Below, piece after piece: positions 43,032 to 50,419 of a stretch of 64,000 nucleotides of DNA (positions are counted from its first letter, which is position 1; every line of letters starts with the position of its first letter). Source of the DNA: Sphingomonas sp. SRS2 (GTDB taxonomy: Bacteria > Pseudomonadota > Alphaproteobacteria > Sphingomonadales > Sphingomonadaceae). A program made the translations under genes and the position numbers. The stretch covers positions 62,001 to 126,000 of the forward strand of contig NZ_LARW01000061.1 in NCBI RefSeq assembly GCF_000971055.1, in the 5' to 3' direction. The notes below the pieces were generated by a model. That model was not told where the DNA came from. It ran no database searches and saw only the letters and a list, made by a program, of their open reading frames with translations.

Positions 43032-43940
43032 TCATGACGCCGCGTCCAGTTCGTTATCGCGGGCCAGTATGAAATCCCATTCGACCGTCCAGAACGGCCC
43101 TTCAAAGCCCAGCTCGGCCGCGCGCGCCGGGTCGTCGACCTTCTGGAAGTCGGCGATCAGCGAATGCTTGACCCCGAACACCGCGTCTTCGGGCAGATAG
43201 GGGCAGTCGGGCGTGAAGATATGCGTCACGACCCGGTCATAGCCTGGCGCCGAGACGATGAAGTGAAGGTGCGCGGCGCGATTGGGATGTCGGCCGAGCG
43301 CCGTCAGCATCTTGCCGACCGGGCCATCATCGGGGATCGGGTACCAACGCGGCTTGCACGAACGGAACCAATATTCGCCCTGCGCATCGCTTTCGAAGAT
43401 GCCGCGCAGGTTGAAGTCGGGCTGGATGCCCTTCTGCTGGACGTCGTAGAAGCCGTCCTCGTTCGCTTGCCACACGTCGAGCGTCGCGCCCTCGACCGCG
43501 CGGCCCGCGGTGTCGACGACCCGGCCGCGCACCACCAGCGGTTCTCCCTTGCCATCGAGACAGATATTGTCGCCATGCGCATAGCGCGGCGCATCGGAGA
43601 CGTGAAACGGGCCGAGCACGGTGTTCTCGGTCGATCCCTCCGGCCGCTGATGATTCAGCGCATCGACCAGCATCGACACACCCAGCACATCGGACAACAG
43701 GATGAACTCCTGCCGCCATTCGGTGCACATATGCCCGGTGGCGGTGAGGAACTGTATCGCCGTCATCCATTCGTCCGACGTTATATTGGCTTCGCGCACC
43801 GCCGCATGGAGATGTCGCACCACCACGCCCATGATCTCGCGCAGCCGGGGATCGGCGCCGGGTCCGATCCGCCCGAGCACGACGTCGGCGGACCGGTCCT
43901 GCTCGAAATAGGCTGCTTCCTTGCCCCGCTCGGCCATCAT
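43032..43940 (-). CDS. Hydroxyquinol 1,2-dioxygenase (intradiol)
   Basis: This 302-residue non-heme Fe(III) intradiol dioxygenase has ligands visible as Tyr in GFYDVQQKG, Tyr in PRWYPIPDDGP, and His in RAAHLHFIV. The N-terminal dimerisation helices contain EWRQEFILLSDVLGVSMLVD. The sequence is of the hydroxyquinol/chlorocatechol type and corresponds to GraB of the gamma-resorcylate pathway. It converts 1,2,4-trihydroxybenzene to maleylacetate. Two adjacent ATG codons exist; the second (43937) has the better spacing to AGGAGA. It sits after the maleylacetate reductase remnant and the decarboxylase. Confidence 0.9.
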   Translation of the reverse strand: MMAERGKEAAYFEQDRSADVVLGRIGPGADPRLREIMGVVVRHLHAAVREANITSDEWMTAIQFLTATGHMCTEWRQEFILLSDVLGVSMLVDALNHQRPEGSTENTVLGPFHVSDAPRYAHGDNICLDGKGEPLVVRGRVVDTAGRAVEGATLDVWQANEDGFYDVQQKGIQPDFNLRGIFESDAQGEYWFRSCKPRWYPIPDDGPVGKMLTALGRHPNRAAHLHFIVSAPGYDRVVTHIFTPDCPYLPEDAVFGVKHSLIADFQKVDDPARAAELGFEGPFWTVEWDFILARDNELDAAS

Positions 43941-43953
43941 GCTTCTCCTGTCG

Positions 43954-44085
43954 CTATGCCGCGGGTGGATCGCCGGCCCAGGCGCGCGCTATCAAGGTGC
44001 GCAGGGCATCGGCTTCAGGCGGACGCGGCCCTTCGCCGAAAATCACGCGGCCGGGGTTGGCGGTGTAGACGAAGGGTTCGGCCAT
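43954..44085 (-). pseudogene. Internally deleted maleylacetate reductase
   Basis: The 43-codon frame starts MAEPFVYTANPGRVIFGEG, the typical N-terminus of maleylacetate reductase (iron-containing alcohol dehydrogenase family). It then jumps to RPPEADALRTLIARAWAGD and a stop, which fits the family's C-terminal helix. About 310 central residues, including the metal and NADH sites, are missing, yet start, frame and stop are kept. It lies between gamma-resorcylate decarboxylase and hydroxyquinol dioxygenase, the same F-C-B order as in the gra cluster of Rhizobium. No active enzyme can result. Confidence 0.82.
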
Positions 44086-44104
44086 CAGCGCGACCCCGGC
44101 GCCG

Positions 44105-45127
44105 TCATCGGGCGAAGGGTGGGTTGGTCGCGACCGGGGCCGAACTGTCCAGCCCCAGGCCGAACAGCTGGTTCGCGTTGTTTCGCCCGATCTTCACCCG
44201 GTCGGCTTCGCTGATCGTGGCGTTGTCGAACCAGTTGGCGGCATGATCGACATTCTCGAACGGCCAGTCAGCCGAGAAGAGGATGCGGTCGGATCCGATC
44301 TCCAACATCGTGTCGATCAGCGACTGGGTCCGGAAATTGCCCGACGTCGTGACATAGAAATTATTGTGGAAATAGTGCGAGATCGGCCTCTTCGCCGGAT
44401 GCTTCTTGGGCAGCGTGACCCAGGCGTTGCGATTGTCGACGCGCCACATCGAGATCGGCAGCCCCTCGCCCATATGGCCGATGATGATCTTCAGGGCGGG
44501 ATGTTCGTCGAACAGCCCCGACCCCATCAACCGCAATGCATGGACCGCGGTCTCCTGTCCGAAGGCCCAGGTCGGGCCGAGCAGCCATTCATGCCCGGCA
44601 TAGATCTGCGCATGCTGCGGCAGCGGATTGCGCGGGTGGAGGTAGAAAGGAACGCCCAGCCGCTCGACCTCCGCCCAGAAGGGGCGGAACATCGGCATGT
44701 CGTAATAGAGCATCTCGCTGCCGTCCCCGGCCTGCGAGAAGCCGTTGACCAGCGCGCCCTTGAAACCCAGCTCGGTGATGCAGCGGGTCATCTCGCGGGT
44801 CGCGGCATCGGGGTCCTGTAGCGGCAGGGCGGCGAAGCCCTGGAACCGGTCGGGCCGCTTGGCGACCTCCTCGGCCAGATAGTCGTTGGCGCGGCGGGCG
44901 ATCTCGATCGCTTTGGCCTTGTCGGGAATCGACTGCACCGCCGGGGCGTTGAGCGACAGGATCATCATCTCGATGCCGTGCGCGTCCATCTCGCGCAGCC
45001 GGCGATCCTGGATGTCCAGGATCCGCGCGGACAATTCGGTCCAGAAGTCGCCGGGCACGAAGCCCGCCGAATCCTGCAATGTCTCGGGGATGGCGAAATG
45101 CTCCTCGAGCGCGATCTTGCCTTTCAT
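44105..45127 (-). CDS. Gamma-resorcylate (2,6-dihydroxybenzoate) decarboxylase
   Basis: This 340-residue amidohydrolase-superfamily decarboxylase converts 2,6-dihydroxybenzoate to resorcinol without cofactors other than a metal. The N-terminus KIALEEHFAIPETLQDSAGF gives the metal ligands Glu8 and His10. PFYLHPRNPLP supplies the central His and LFSADWPFENVDHA the Asp. The sequence is close to characterised gamma-resorcylate decarboxylases (GraF, TsdA) as recalled. It is followed by the maleylacetate reductase remnant and hydroxyquinol dioxygenase. A resorcinol hydroxylase is not adjacent. Confidence 0.92.
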   Translation of the reverse strand: MKGKIALEEHFAIPETLQDSAGFVPGDFWTELSARILDIQDRRLREMDAHGIEMMILSLNAPAVQSIPDKAKAIEIARRANDYLAEEVAKRPDRFQGFAALPLQDPDAATREMTRCITELGFKGALVNGFSQAGDGSEMLYYDMPMFRPFWAEVERLGVPFYLHPRNPLPQHAQIYAGHEWLLGPTWAFGQETAVHALRLMGSGLFDEHPALKIIIGHMGEGLPISMWRVDNRNAWVTLPKKHPAKRPISHYFHNNFYVTTSGNFRTQSLIDTMLEIGSDRILFSADWPFENVDHAANWFDNATISEADRVKIGRNNANQLFGLGLDSSAPVATNPPFAR

Positions 45128-45152
45128 CCTCCTGCTCCGCCTTCCCGCCAGG

Positions 45153-46052
45153 TCAACCGATCGGGGTTATGAGTTCGCCGCACAGGCCGATTTCCATCCG
45201 GACCTCGTCGCCCGCCTTGAGATATTCGCCCTTGCCGTGGCCGACGCCAGCCGGCGTGCCGGTGCCGATGAGGTCACCCGGATAGAGCGTCATGATCGAG
45301 GTCAGATGCTCGATGATCGGGGCCACGCCGAACACCATCTGCGCGGTGTTGGAGTCCTGCTTCACCACGCCGTTGACGCTCAGCTTGACCGGAAGATCCT
45401 GTGGATCGGAAACGAAGCGCGCGGGCACCAGATAAGGGCCGAAGGGGGCGAAGCCGTCGAACGCCTTGTGCTGCACCCAGTCGACCCCGACCGGCGGCCG
45501 CGAAGCGAGCCAGTCGCGCGCCGACAGATCGTTGAAGTTCACATAGCCTGCGACCACCGAAAGCGCGTCGCCCTCTGTCACGTCGGTACATTTGCGGCCG
45601 ATGATGACGCCGAGTTCGGCCTCCCAATCCATCATCTTCGCCTTCTTCGGTACCGGCACCGATTCACCGGGACCGCGCACCGTGTTGTTGACGGGCTTCA
45701 TGAAGGCATAGGGATAGCTGGGGGTCATGGGGATCGCCATTTCGGCGATGTGATCATGATAGTTGGAACCGATGCAGGCGATCTTCCCCGGCGCCGCGAG
45801 CGGAGCGAGAAAATCGGCCTCGGCGGCCGACGTCCCGGAGCCAAACGCGACTATATTTGTATCCACATATTGGGCAATGCGGTTGTCGACATCGGCCCAG
45901 TCGTCGAGCAACGGCTGAAGGTCGGCTGGCGGCGTGGCGAACTTTCCGGGCAGCACGACGTTGATCGGCAACAGCTTGCCACCCTGTTCGACGACGACCT
46001 GACTGCCGCCGGCCCCTGCCCTGACAACCGCCAGACGATAGATATTGCTCAT
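45153..46052 (-). CDS. Fumarylacetoacetate hydrolase family protein
   Basis: This 299-residue FAH-fold enzyme has an N-terminal beta domain and the catalytic domain with IGSNYHDHIAEM, DWEAELGVIIGR (metal Glu pair) and DLIGTGTPAGVGHGKGEYLKAGD. Family members hydrolyse or decarboxylate acylpyruvates and 2-hydroxyhepta-dienedioates. The natural start is ATG 46052, which overlaps the tautomerase stop (ATGA). The long open frame upstream is not coding. It is probably co-transcribed with the tautomerase and gamma-resorcylate decarboxylase. Confidence 0.88.
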   Translation of the reverse strand: MSNIYRLAVVRAGAGGSQVVVEQGGKLLPINVVLPGKFATPPADLQPLLDDWADVDNRIAQYVDTNIVAFGSGTSAAEADFLAPLAAPGKIACIGSNYHDHIAEMAIPMTPSYPYAFMKPVNNTVRGPGESVPVPKKAKMMDWEAELGVIIGRKCTDVTEGDALSVVAGYVNFNDLSARDWLASRPPVGVDWVQHKAFDGFAPFGPYLVPARFVSDPQDLPVKLSVNGVVKQDSNTAQMVFGVAPIIEHLTSIMTLYPGDLIGTGTPAGVGHGKGEYLKAGDEVRMEIGLCGELITPIG

Positions 46053-46249
46053 GCCCCGCTCCTCTCGATCTCGGCCTTGGTTTTCGTACCGATTCCCCAA
46101 TGTTCTGCGTCGATTTCGGTCAGGATGACCCGCACGGACGCCTCGGGCGCTCCCAGCGTCCGAACCGCGGCCTCGGCCAGTTCCTTCATGAGCGCGCGCT
46201 TCATCTCGGGGCTGCGCCCGCGGATGAGTTGAACGGAAATTATCGGCAT
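46049..46249 (-). CDS. 4-oxalocrotonate tautomerase family protein
   Basis: This 66-residue protein has the catalytic N-terminal proline after Met (MPIISVQLIRGRS), followed by the tautomerase helix KRALMKELAEAAVRTLG and the EASVRVILTEI strand. Family members are homohexamers that ketonise 2-hydroxymuconate to 2-oxo-3-hexenedioate. This enzyme would link the semialdehyde dehydrogenase and the decarboxylase of the meta-cleavage operon, although it is encoded in the neighbouring gamma-resorcylate operon. Confidence 0.88.
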   Translation of the reverse strand: MPIISVQLIRGRSPEMKRALMKELAEAAVRTLGAPEASVRVILTEIDAEHWGIGTKTKAEIERSGA

Positions 46250-46330
46250 GAGCCCTCGCCTCCTGTGCCGCCCTCATGGTGGCGACGTCGCTTCATTTCT
46301 TAGTGGCTTCGCACCGACTTGCAAGATAGT

Positions 46331-46337
46331 GGATGCA
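46331..46337. promoter_or_regulatory. GGATGCA site between the GST and tautomerase genes
   Basis: A single GGATGCA core 82 bp upstream of the tautomerase start (46249). It matches the cores before ALDH, VOC and gntR, which would place the gamma-resorcylate operon in the same regulon. Confidence 0.4.
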
Positions 46338-46353
46338 GTTATTATTCGATCGT

Positions 46354-47031
46354 TTACTTGGCCGGCTCCAGATGCCGGAACATCGCGCGCCGCGCCTCGT
46401 CGTCGAATTCGGCCTTGAAGCTGTGCTTCTCGCGCAGGCCCACGGCGGCCTGGGCCGCAGGATGAGCCTCGATTTCCTGAACCAGCCGCACCACATTCGG
46501 AAGGTCGGCGCGCGCTTCGGGGCCCAGCACGTGATCCATGTTGCGGATCCAGCCCCACACCGCCATGTCGACGATGCTGTAGGCGTCGCCAACCATCCAT
46601 TGCCGCTGCGCCAGATGCGCTTCGAGGACGTCGTAATGACGGCGCGCTTCGAATGAGTAGCGCTGCTGGGCATAGTCCTTTGGCGCGGGCGCATAATGGC
46701 GGAAGTGCACCGCCTGCCCGGAGTAGGGACCTAGGCCGGTGGCGGCGAACATCAACCATGACAGAAGCTGCCCGCGATGCTCCGCTGCCGGCAGGAAGAG
46801 CTGATATTTCTCGGCCAGGTAGAGGAGGATCGCATTGCTGTCGAAGACGGTGACGCCATCGTCGACGATGATCGGCAGCTTACTGTTGGGATTGAGCCGA
46901 ACGATCTCCGGCGAGAATTGCTCGCCGCGAAGCATGTCCACCGGGACGAGCCGGTAGGGAAGCCCTGATTCCTCCAGGAACAGCGCGACCTTCATCGGGT
47001 TGGGCCCGGCATTATAATAGAAGTCGATCAT
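46354..47031 (-). CDS. Glutathione S-transferase family protein
   Basis: This 225-residue GST has an N-terminal thioredoxin domain (YYNAGPNPMKVALFLEESG; NPNSKLPIIVD with cis-Pro; FDSNAILLYLAEKY with the Asp-Ser glutathione contact) and a helical C-terminal half (GDAYSIVDMAVWGWI). It resembles YghU/Ure2-like GSTs. In aromatic-degradation loci GSTs may isomerise or dehalogenate ring-cleavage products. It lies upstream of the gamma-resorcylate operon on the same strand, separated by 104 bp. Confidence 0.88.
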   Translation of the reverse strand: MIDFYYNAGPNPMKVALFLEESGLPYRLVPVDMLRGEQFSPEIVRLNPNSKLPIIVDDGVTVFDSNAILLYLAEKYQLFLPAAEHRGQLLSWLMFAATGLGPYSGQAVHFRHYAPAPKDYAQQRYSFEARRHYDVLEAHLAQRQWMVGDAYSIVDMAVWGWIRNMDHVLGPEARADLPNVVRLVQEIEAHPAAQAAVGLREKHSFKAEFDDEARRAMFRHLEPAK

Positions 47032-47162
47032 CTGCCTCTCCTTCCAGCGTCCGTGTATCGGACGTCCTTGCGATAATGCCGCCGCATTGCGCCGCTATCG
47101 GCGACGCGGGCTACCCGGCGGCGGGGACGGTCATCGTCCACGCCATCGAACCGGCTCGGCGA

Positions 47163-47762
47163 TCAGGCGGTCAGCTTGCCCGCCAACCCAGCCACATGCT
47201 GCCCAAGATAGCGCGCGCCATCGAGATCGGTCTTGCTCGGCTGACGCGAACCGTCGCCATCGGAAATGGTGCTCGCGCCATAGGGCGTTCCGCCCTTCAC
47301 CTCCTCAAGGCCCATCTGCCCCTGAAAGGCATAGGGCAATCCCGTCACAACCATGCCGTGATGGATAAGGTTGGTGAGAATCGAGAAGAGCGTGGTCTCC
47401 TGTCCGCCATGCTGGGTCGCGGTGGAGGTGAAGGCCGCGCCGACCTTGCCGGTCAGAGCGCCGGTCAACCACAGGCCGCCGGTCTGATCCCAGAACTGCG
47501 CCATCTGCGCCGGCATGCGGCCGAAACGGGTCGGTGCGCCGACGATGATCGCGTCATAGCCGGGAAGCTCCTCGACCGTCGCGAAGGGCGCGTCCTGATC
47601 GAGCTTGAAATGCGCCGCCTGAGCGACTTCGGCCGGCACCAGTTCGGGAACGCGGCGGATGTCCGCCTGCCCGCCGCCGGCGGCGACGCCCTCCGCGACC
47701 GCGGCGGCCATCGCCTCGATATGACCATAGGTCGAATAATAGAGCACCAGCACCTTGGTCAT
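47163..47762 (-). CDS. wrbA: NAD(P)H:quinone oxidoreductase, WrbA type
   Basis: This 199-residue flavodoxin-like protein has the FMN phosphate loop [12 protein letters not shown] and the WrbA signature [22 protein letters not shown], plus [13 protein letters not shown]. It reduces quinones by two electrons and keeps (hydroxy)quinones such as those formed from hydroxyquinol reduced. ATG 47762 was selected by homology; an in-frame ATG at 47780 is an alternative. Encoded upstream of the GST gene on the same strand. Confidence 0.92.
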   Translation of the reverse strand: MTKVLVLYYSTYGHIEAMAAAVAEGVAAGGGQADIRRVPELVPAEVAQAAHFKLDQDAPFATVEELPGYDAIIVGAPTRFGRMPAQMAQFWDQTGGLWLTGALTGKVGAAFTSTATQHGGQETTLFSILTNLIHHGMVVTGLPYAFQGQMGLEEVKGGTPYGASTISDGDGSRQPSKTDLDGARYLGQHVAGLAGKLTA

Positions 47763-47842
47763 ATCATGGTCATCCTGCATCCCGGGAGTGGATACAGATT
47801 TCCCACGGGCCTGGGACAGAGTCAAGATAGGACTTGTGCGTC

Positions 47843-48787
47843 TTATCTTTTCAGCGGCATCCGCGTGACATTGGCGCCCAGATGCTCGGCGCATATGTCA
47901 AGGACGATGCCGCGCAGCCATTCATGCGCGGGATCATGGTCGTGCCGCATGTGCCACAGCATCTTGATCGCGATGCGGGCCGTGTCGCGTGGCAGTTCGA
48001 TCTCCCGCACGCCGCCTAAGCTGCAGATCTGCGGCGCGAGCCGTGCCGGCGCCAAGCCGATCGAATCGGTGCCTGCCACCATCGGTGCGATCGACAGGAA
48101 GCTCGGCACGCGGACGCGTGGCGGATGCCGGTCGGACAAGCCGCTGATAGCGATGTCCTCCACTGCATATTTGCTACCGAGAAAATGCGTCGCGACATGC
48201 GGATAAACGAGCAGATCGTCCGAGCTGGCCTTACCCCGCAGCGGATGCGCCAGATCGACGATGCCGACGAAGCGATCCTCCATCAACGTTCTGGTCCGCA
48301 CCGCGCGCGCTGCCTCTCCCACAGCGTGGGTGATGATGTCGCCGGTCAGGCATAGTTCGATCAGCCCACCATAGACGCTGTCGACCGGCTTATCGATCGC
48401 CACCATCTCGAAGGTGACATGCGGCGCCACGGCGGCAATCTGCGCGATGATCCGGGGCAGCAGCAGGAACAGCCCGAATTCGGATGCCATGATCCGGAAA
48501 TGGCGGCGCAGCGCGGCGGCATCGAAATCGGACTCGACGGTGGTGAGCTTCTCCAGCGCCAGGAGCATCTGCCGCACCTCGGGCAGCAGCGCGACGCCGC
48601 GCGCCGTCAATTCCATCGAACGGCCAACCCGCGTCAGCAGCGGATCGTCCAGTTGTTCGCGCAGCCGGCCGAGCATGCCGCTCATCGTCGGCTGACTGAC
48701 GCCGATCTGACGGGCTGCGGCGGTGACGTTGCGGTGGCTGAGCAGCGCGTCGAGCGCCGGCAGCAGATTAAGATCGAGACTGGACAC
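47843..48787 (-). CDS. LysR family transcriptional regulator
   Basis: This 314-residue protein has an N-terminal winged helix: [31 protein letters not shown] then [21 protein letters not shown]. The periplasmic-binding-protein-like effector domain follows. The type resembles NodD/PcpR/aromatic LysR regulators. GTG 48787 has GAGGAGAGG upstream; open frame beyond it is non-coding. It is divergent from the flavin monooxygenase gene across 151 bp and upstream of wrbA, so it likely controls one or both. Confidence 0.9.
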   Translation of the reverse strand: MSSLDLNLLPALDALLSHRNVTAAARQIGVSQPTMSGMLGRLREQLDDPLLTRVGRSMELTARGVALLPEVRQMLLALEKLTTVESDFDAAALRRHFRIMASEFGLFLLLPRIIAQIAAVAPHVTFEMVAIDKPVDSVYGGLIELCLTGDIITHAVGEAARAVRTRTLMEDRFVGIVDLAHPLRGKASSDDLLVYPHVATHFLGSKYAVEDIAISGLSDRHPPRVRVPSFLSIAPMVAGTDSIGLAPARLAPQICSLGGVREIELPRDTARIAIKMLWHMRHDHDPAHEWLRGIVLDICAEHLGANVTRMPLKR

Positions 48788-48938
48788 GCACCCTCTCCTC
48801 AGCCGAGCCCTGGCAAAGTGTACACAACTATCAGGCGGGCCGATACCACCATCGCCGGCAGAGATTTTCCCGCGGTCCTGCGCGGGTTTACCCATGATCG
48901 CATAACGACCCGTACGGGCATCGAGGAGAGAAGCGCCG

Positions 48939-50168
48939 GTGAGCCAGTTTGTACATGCCGATCCGAACCCGTCGGGCAACGACGCCGCCCTGGCCGACGA
49001 GGTGGTGGCCCGCGCCGCCGCGCTGCGGCCGGTGCTGGCGGAACGGGCGCGACAGACGGAGGCGGACGGCCGGGTGTCCGATGACACCACCCGGCTGTTG
49101 CGCGAAGCCGGCATCTTCCGGCTTGGCCAGCCCCTTGCTTTTGGCGGCTCGGCGCAGCCGCCGTCGACGATGCTGCGGGTCGGTTTCGAAATCGGCCGCG
49201 CCTGTGGCAGCACCGGCTGGTGTGCCATGATCGGTGCGGTCAATGCCTGGCTGGCCTCCTACTGGCCGATCGAGGCACAGCGCGAGATCTGGGGAGATGC
49301 GCCCGACAATCTCGTGATCGGCACCTTCGTCCCTACCGGCCAGTGCGAACCGGTCGACGGCGGCTATCAGGTTCACGGCCGCTGGCCCTTCGCAAGCAAT
49401 TGCGACAATGCCGACTGGATTTTCGTCTCGGCCAGCTTGCCGGCCTCGGGCGACCGGCCCGCCGATGTGGGCTGGTTCATGGTCCCCCGCACCGAGCTTT
49501 CGATCGATCATGACAGCTGGCGGGTCAGCGGCATGCAGGGAACGGGCAGCAAGACGCTGTTCTCCGATAAGCCCCTGTTCGTCCCCCTTCACCGCGTCGT
49601 GCGCTTTTCCGATGTCGTCCGGGTATCGACGCCGGGACGCGCCGTGGAGGGAAACGTCATGGCGAGTTTCGGCTTCACCACATTTGGCGCGACCACGCTC
49701 GTCGCGCCCCTGCTCGGCATGGCGCAGGGCGGACTCGACTGGTATATCGAAACCATGGCGAAGAAGGCGCGCACCAGCCTGAAGCCGGGCGGCGCGGGCC
49801 TCGTCGCGCACAGCCCCTTCGTGCAGGCGCGCGTCGGCGCGGCATCAGCGGCGATCGATGCGGCGATGGCGCTGCTGCTGACCAGCTTGCGACCCGCCGA
49901 GGCGAAGATCATGGGCGGCGGAACGCTCGACAATGCCGAGCGCATCCGAATCCGGCGTGACATCGGCTTTGCCGCGCAACAGGCGGCGCACAGCATCAAC
50001 CTGCTGTTCGAGGGCGCCGGCGCATCGGCGACGAGCCTGGATACACCTATCCAGCGCTATTGGCGTGACATCAATGCCGCCGCACGGCACGCGTCGCTCG
50101 ACGTCCAGGCGATAAACGCATTGTTTGGCGAAGAGCGATTCGGATTACCCCCTACGGGGCAGTTCTGA
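48939..50168 (+). CDS. Acyl-CoA-dehydrogenase-fold flavin monooxygenase (group D, HsaA/DszC-like)
   Basis: This 409-residue protein begins at GTG. It has an acyl-CoA dehydrogenase fold (RACGSTGWCAMIGAVNAWLA, GTFVPTGQCEPVDGGYQVHGRWPFAS, SWRVSGMQGTGSKT) but lacks the catalytic Glu of dehydrogenases. That is the pattern of two-component flavin-dependent oxygenases such as HsaA, HpaH and DszC, which use reduced flavin and oxygen to hydroxylate phenols or oxidise heteroatoms. No flavin reductase gene is in the window. In this context a resorcinol or related phenol hydroxylase is conceivable but unproven. Confidence 0.82.
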   Translation: MSQFVHADPNPSGNDAALADEVVARAAALRPVLAERARQTEADGRVSDDTTRLLREAGIFRLGQPLAFGGSAQPPSTMLRVGFEIGRACGSTGWCAMIGAVNAWLASYWPIEAQREIWGDAPDNLVIGTFVPTGQCEPVDGGYQVHGRWPFASNCDNADWIFVSASLPASGDRPADVGWFMVPRTELSIDHDSWRVSGMQGTGSKTLFSDKPLFVPLHRVVRFSDVVRVSTPGRAVEGNVMASFGFTTFGATTLVAPLLGMAQGGLDWYIETMAKKARTSLKPGGAGLVAHSPFVQARVGAASAAIDAAMALLLTSLRPAEAKIMGGGTLDNAERIRIRRDIGFAAQQAAHSINLLFEGAGASATSLDTPIQRYWRDINAAARHASLDVQAINALFGEERFGLPPTGQF

Positions 50169-50269
50169 TGGCCGGTGTGAAACGGCCATAATCTTGATGA
50201 TTGATATATAGCCCAGTGCTGCCGGAGGCGAGATATCGCGGAATTGCGGGGGTAAGAGGCCACAAAAAT

Positions 50270-50353
50270 ATAAGAAGTATAAGTCTTATCTTGACGGCAG
50301 AGAGCTGACATGAAAGAGGATACACTTTGAAGCCATATATCGACGATGGCTTC
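50270..50353. promoter_or_regulatory. Two inverted repeats upstream of the TonB-dependent receptor
   Basis: ATAAGA-N8-TCTTAT at 50270-50289 and GAAGCCAT-N9-ATGGCTTC at 50329-50353 are both perfect. They lie in the 251-bp leader before the receptor gene, which otherwise holds no gene. They may be operators or leader hairpins. Confidence 0.4.
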
Positions 50354-50419
50354 GGGCGAAGATCCACAAGCGAAGGCATCAAGCCGACGCGATGAGAACA
50401 GTCAGAGGAGGGTGAAATC

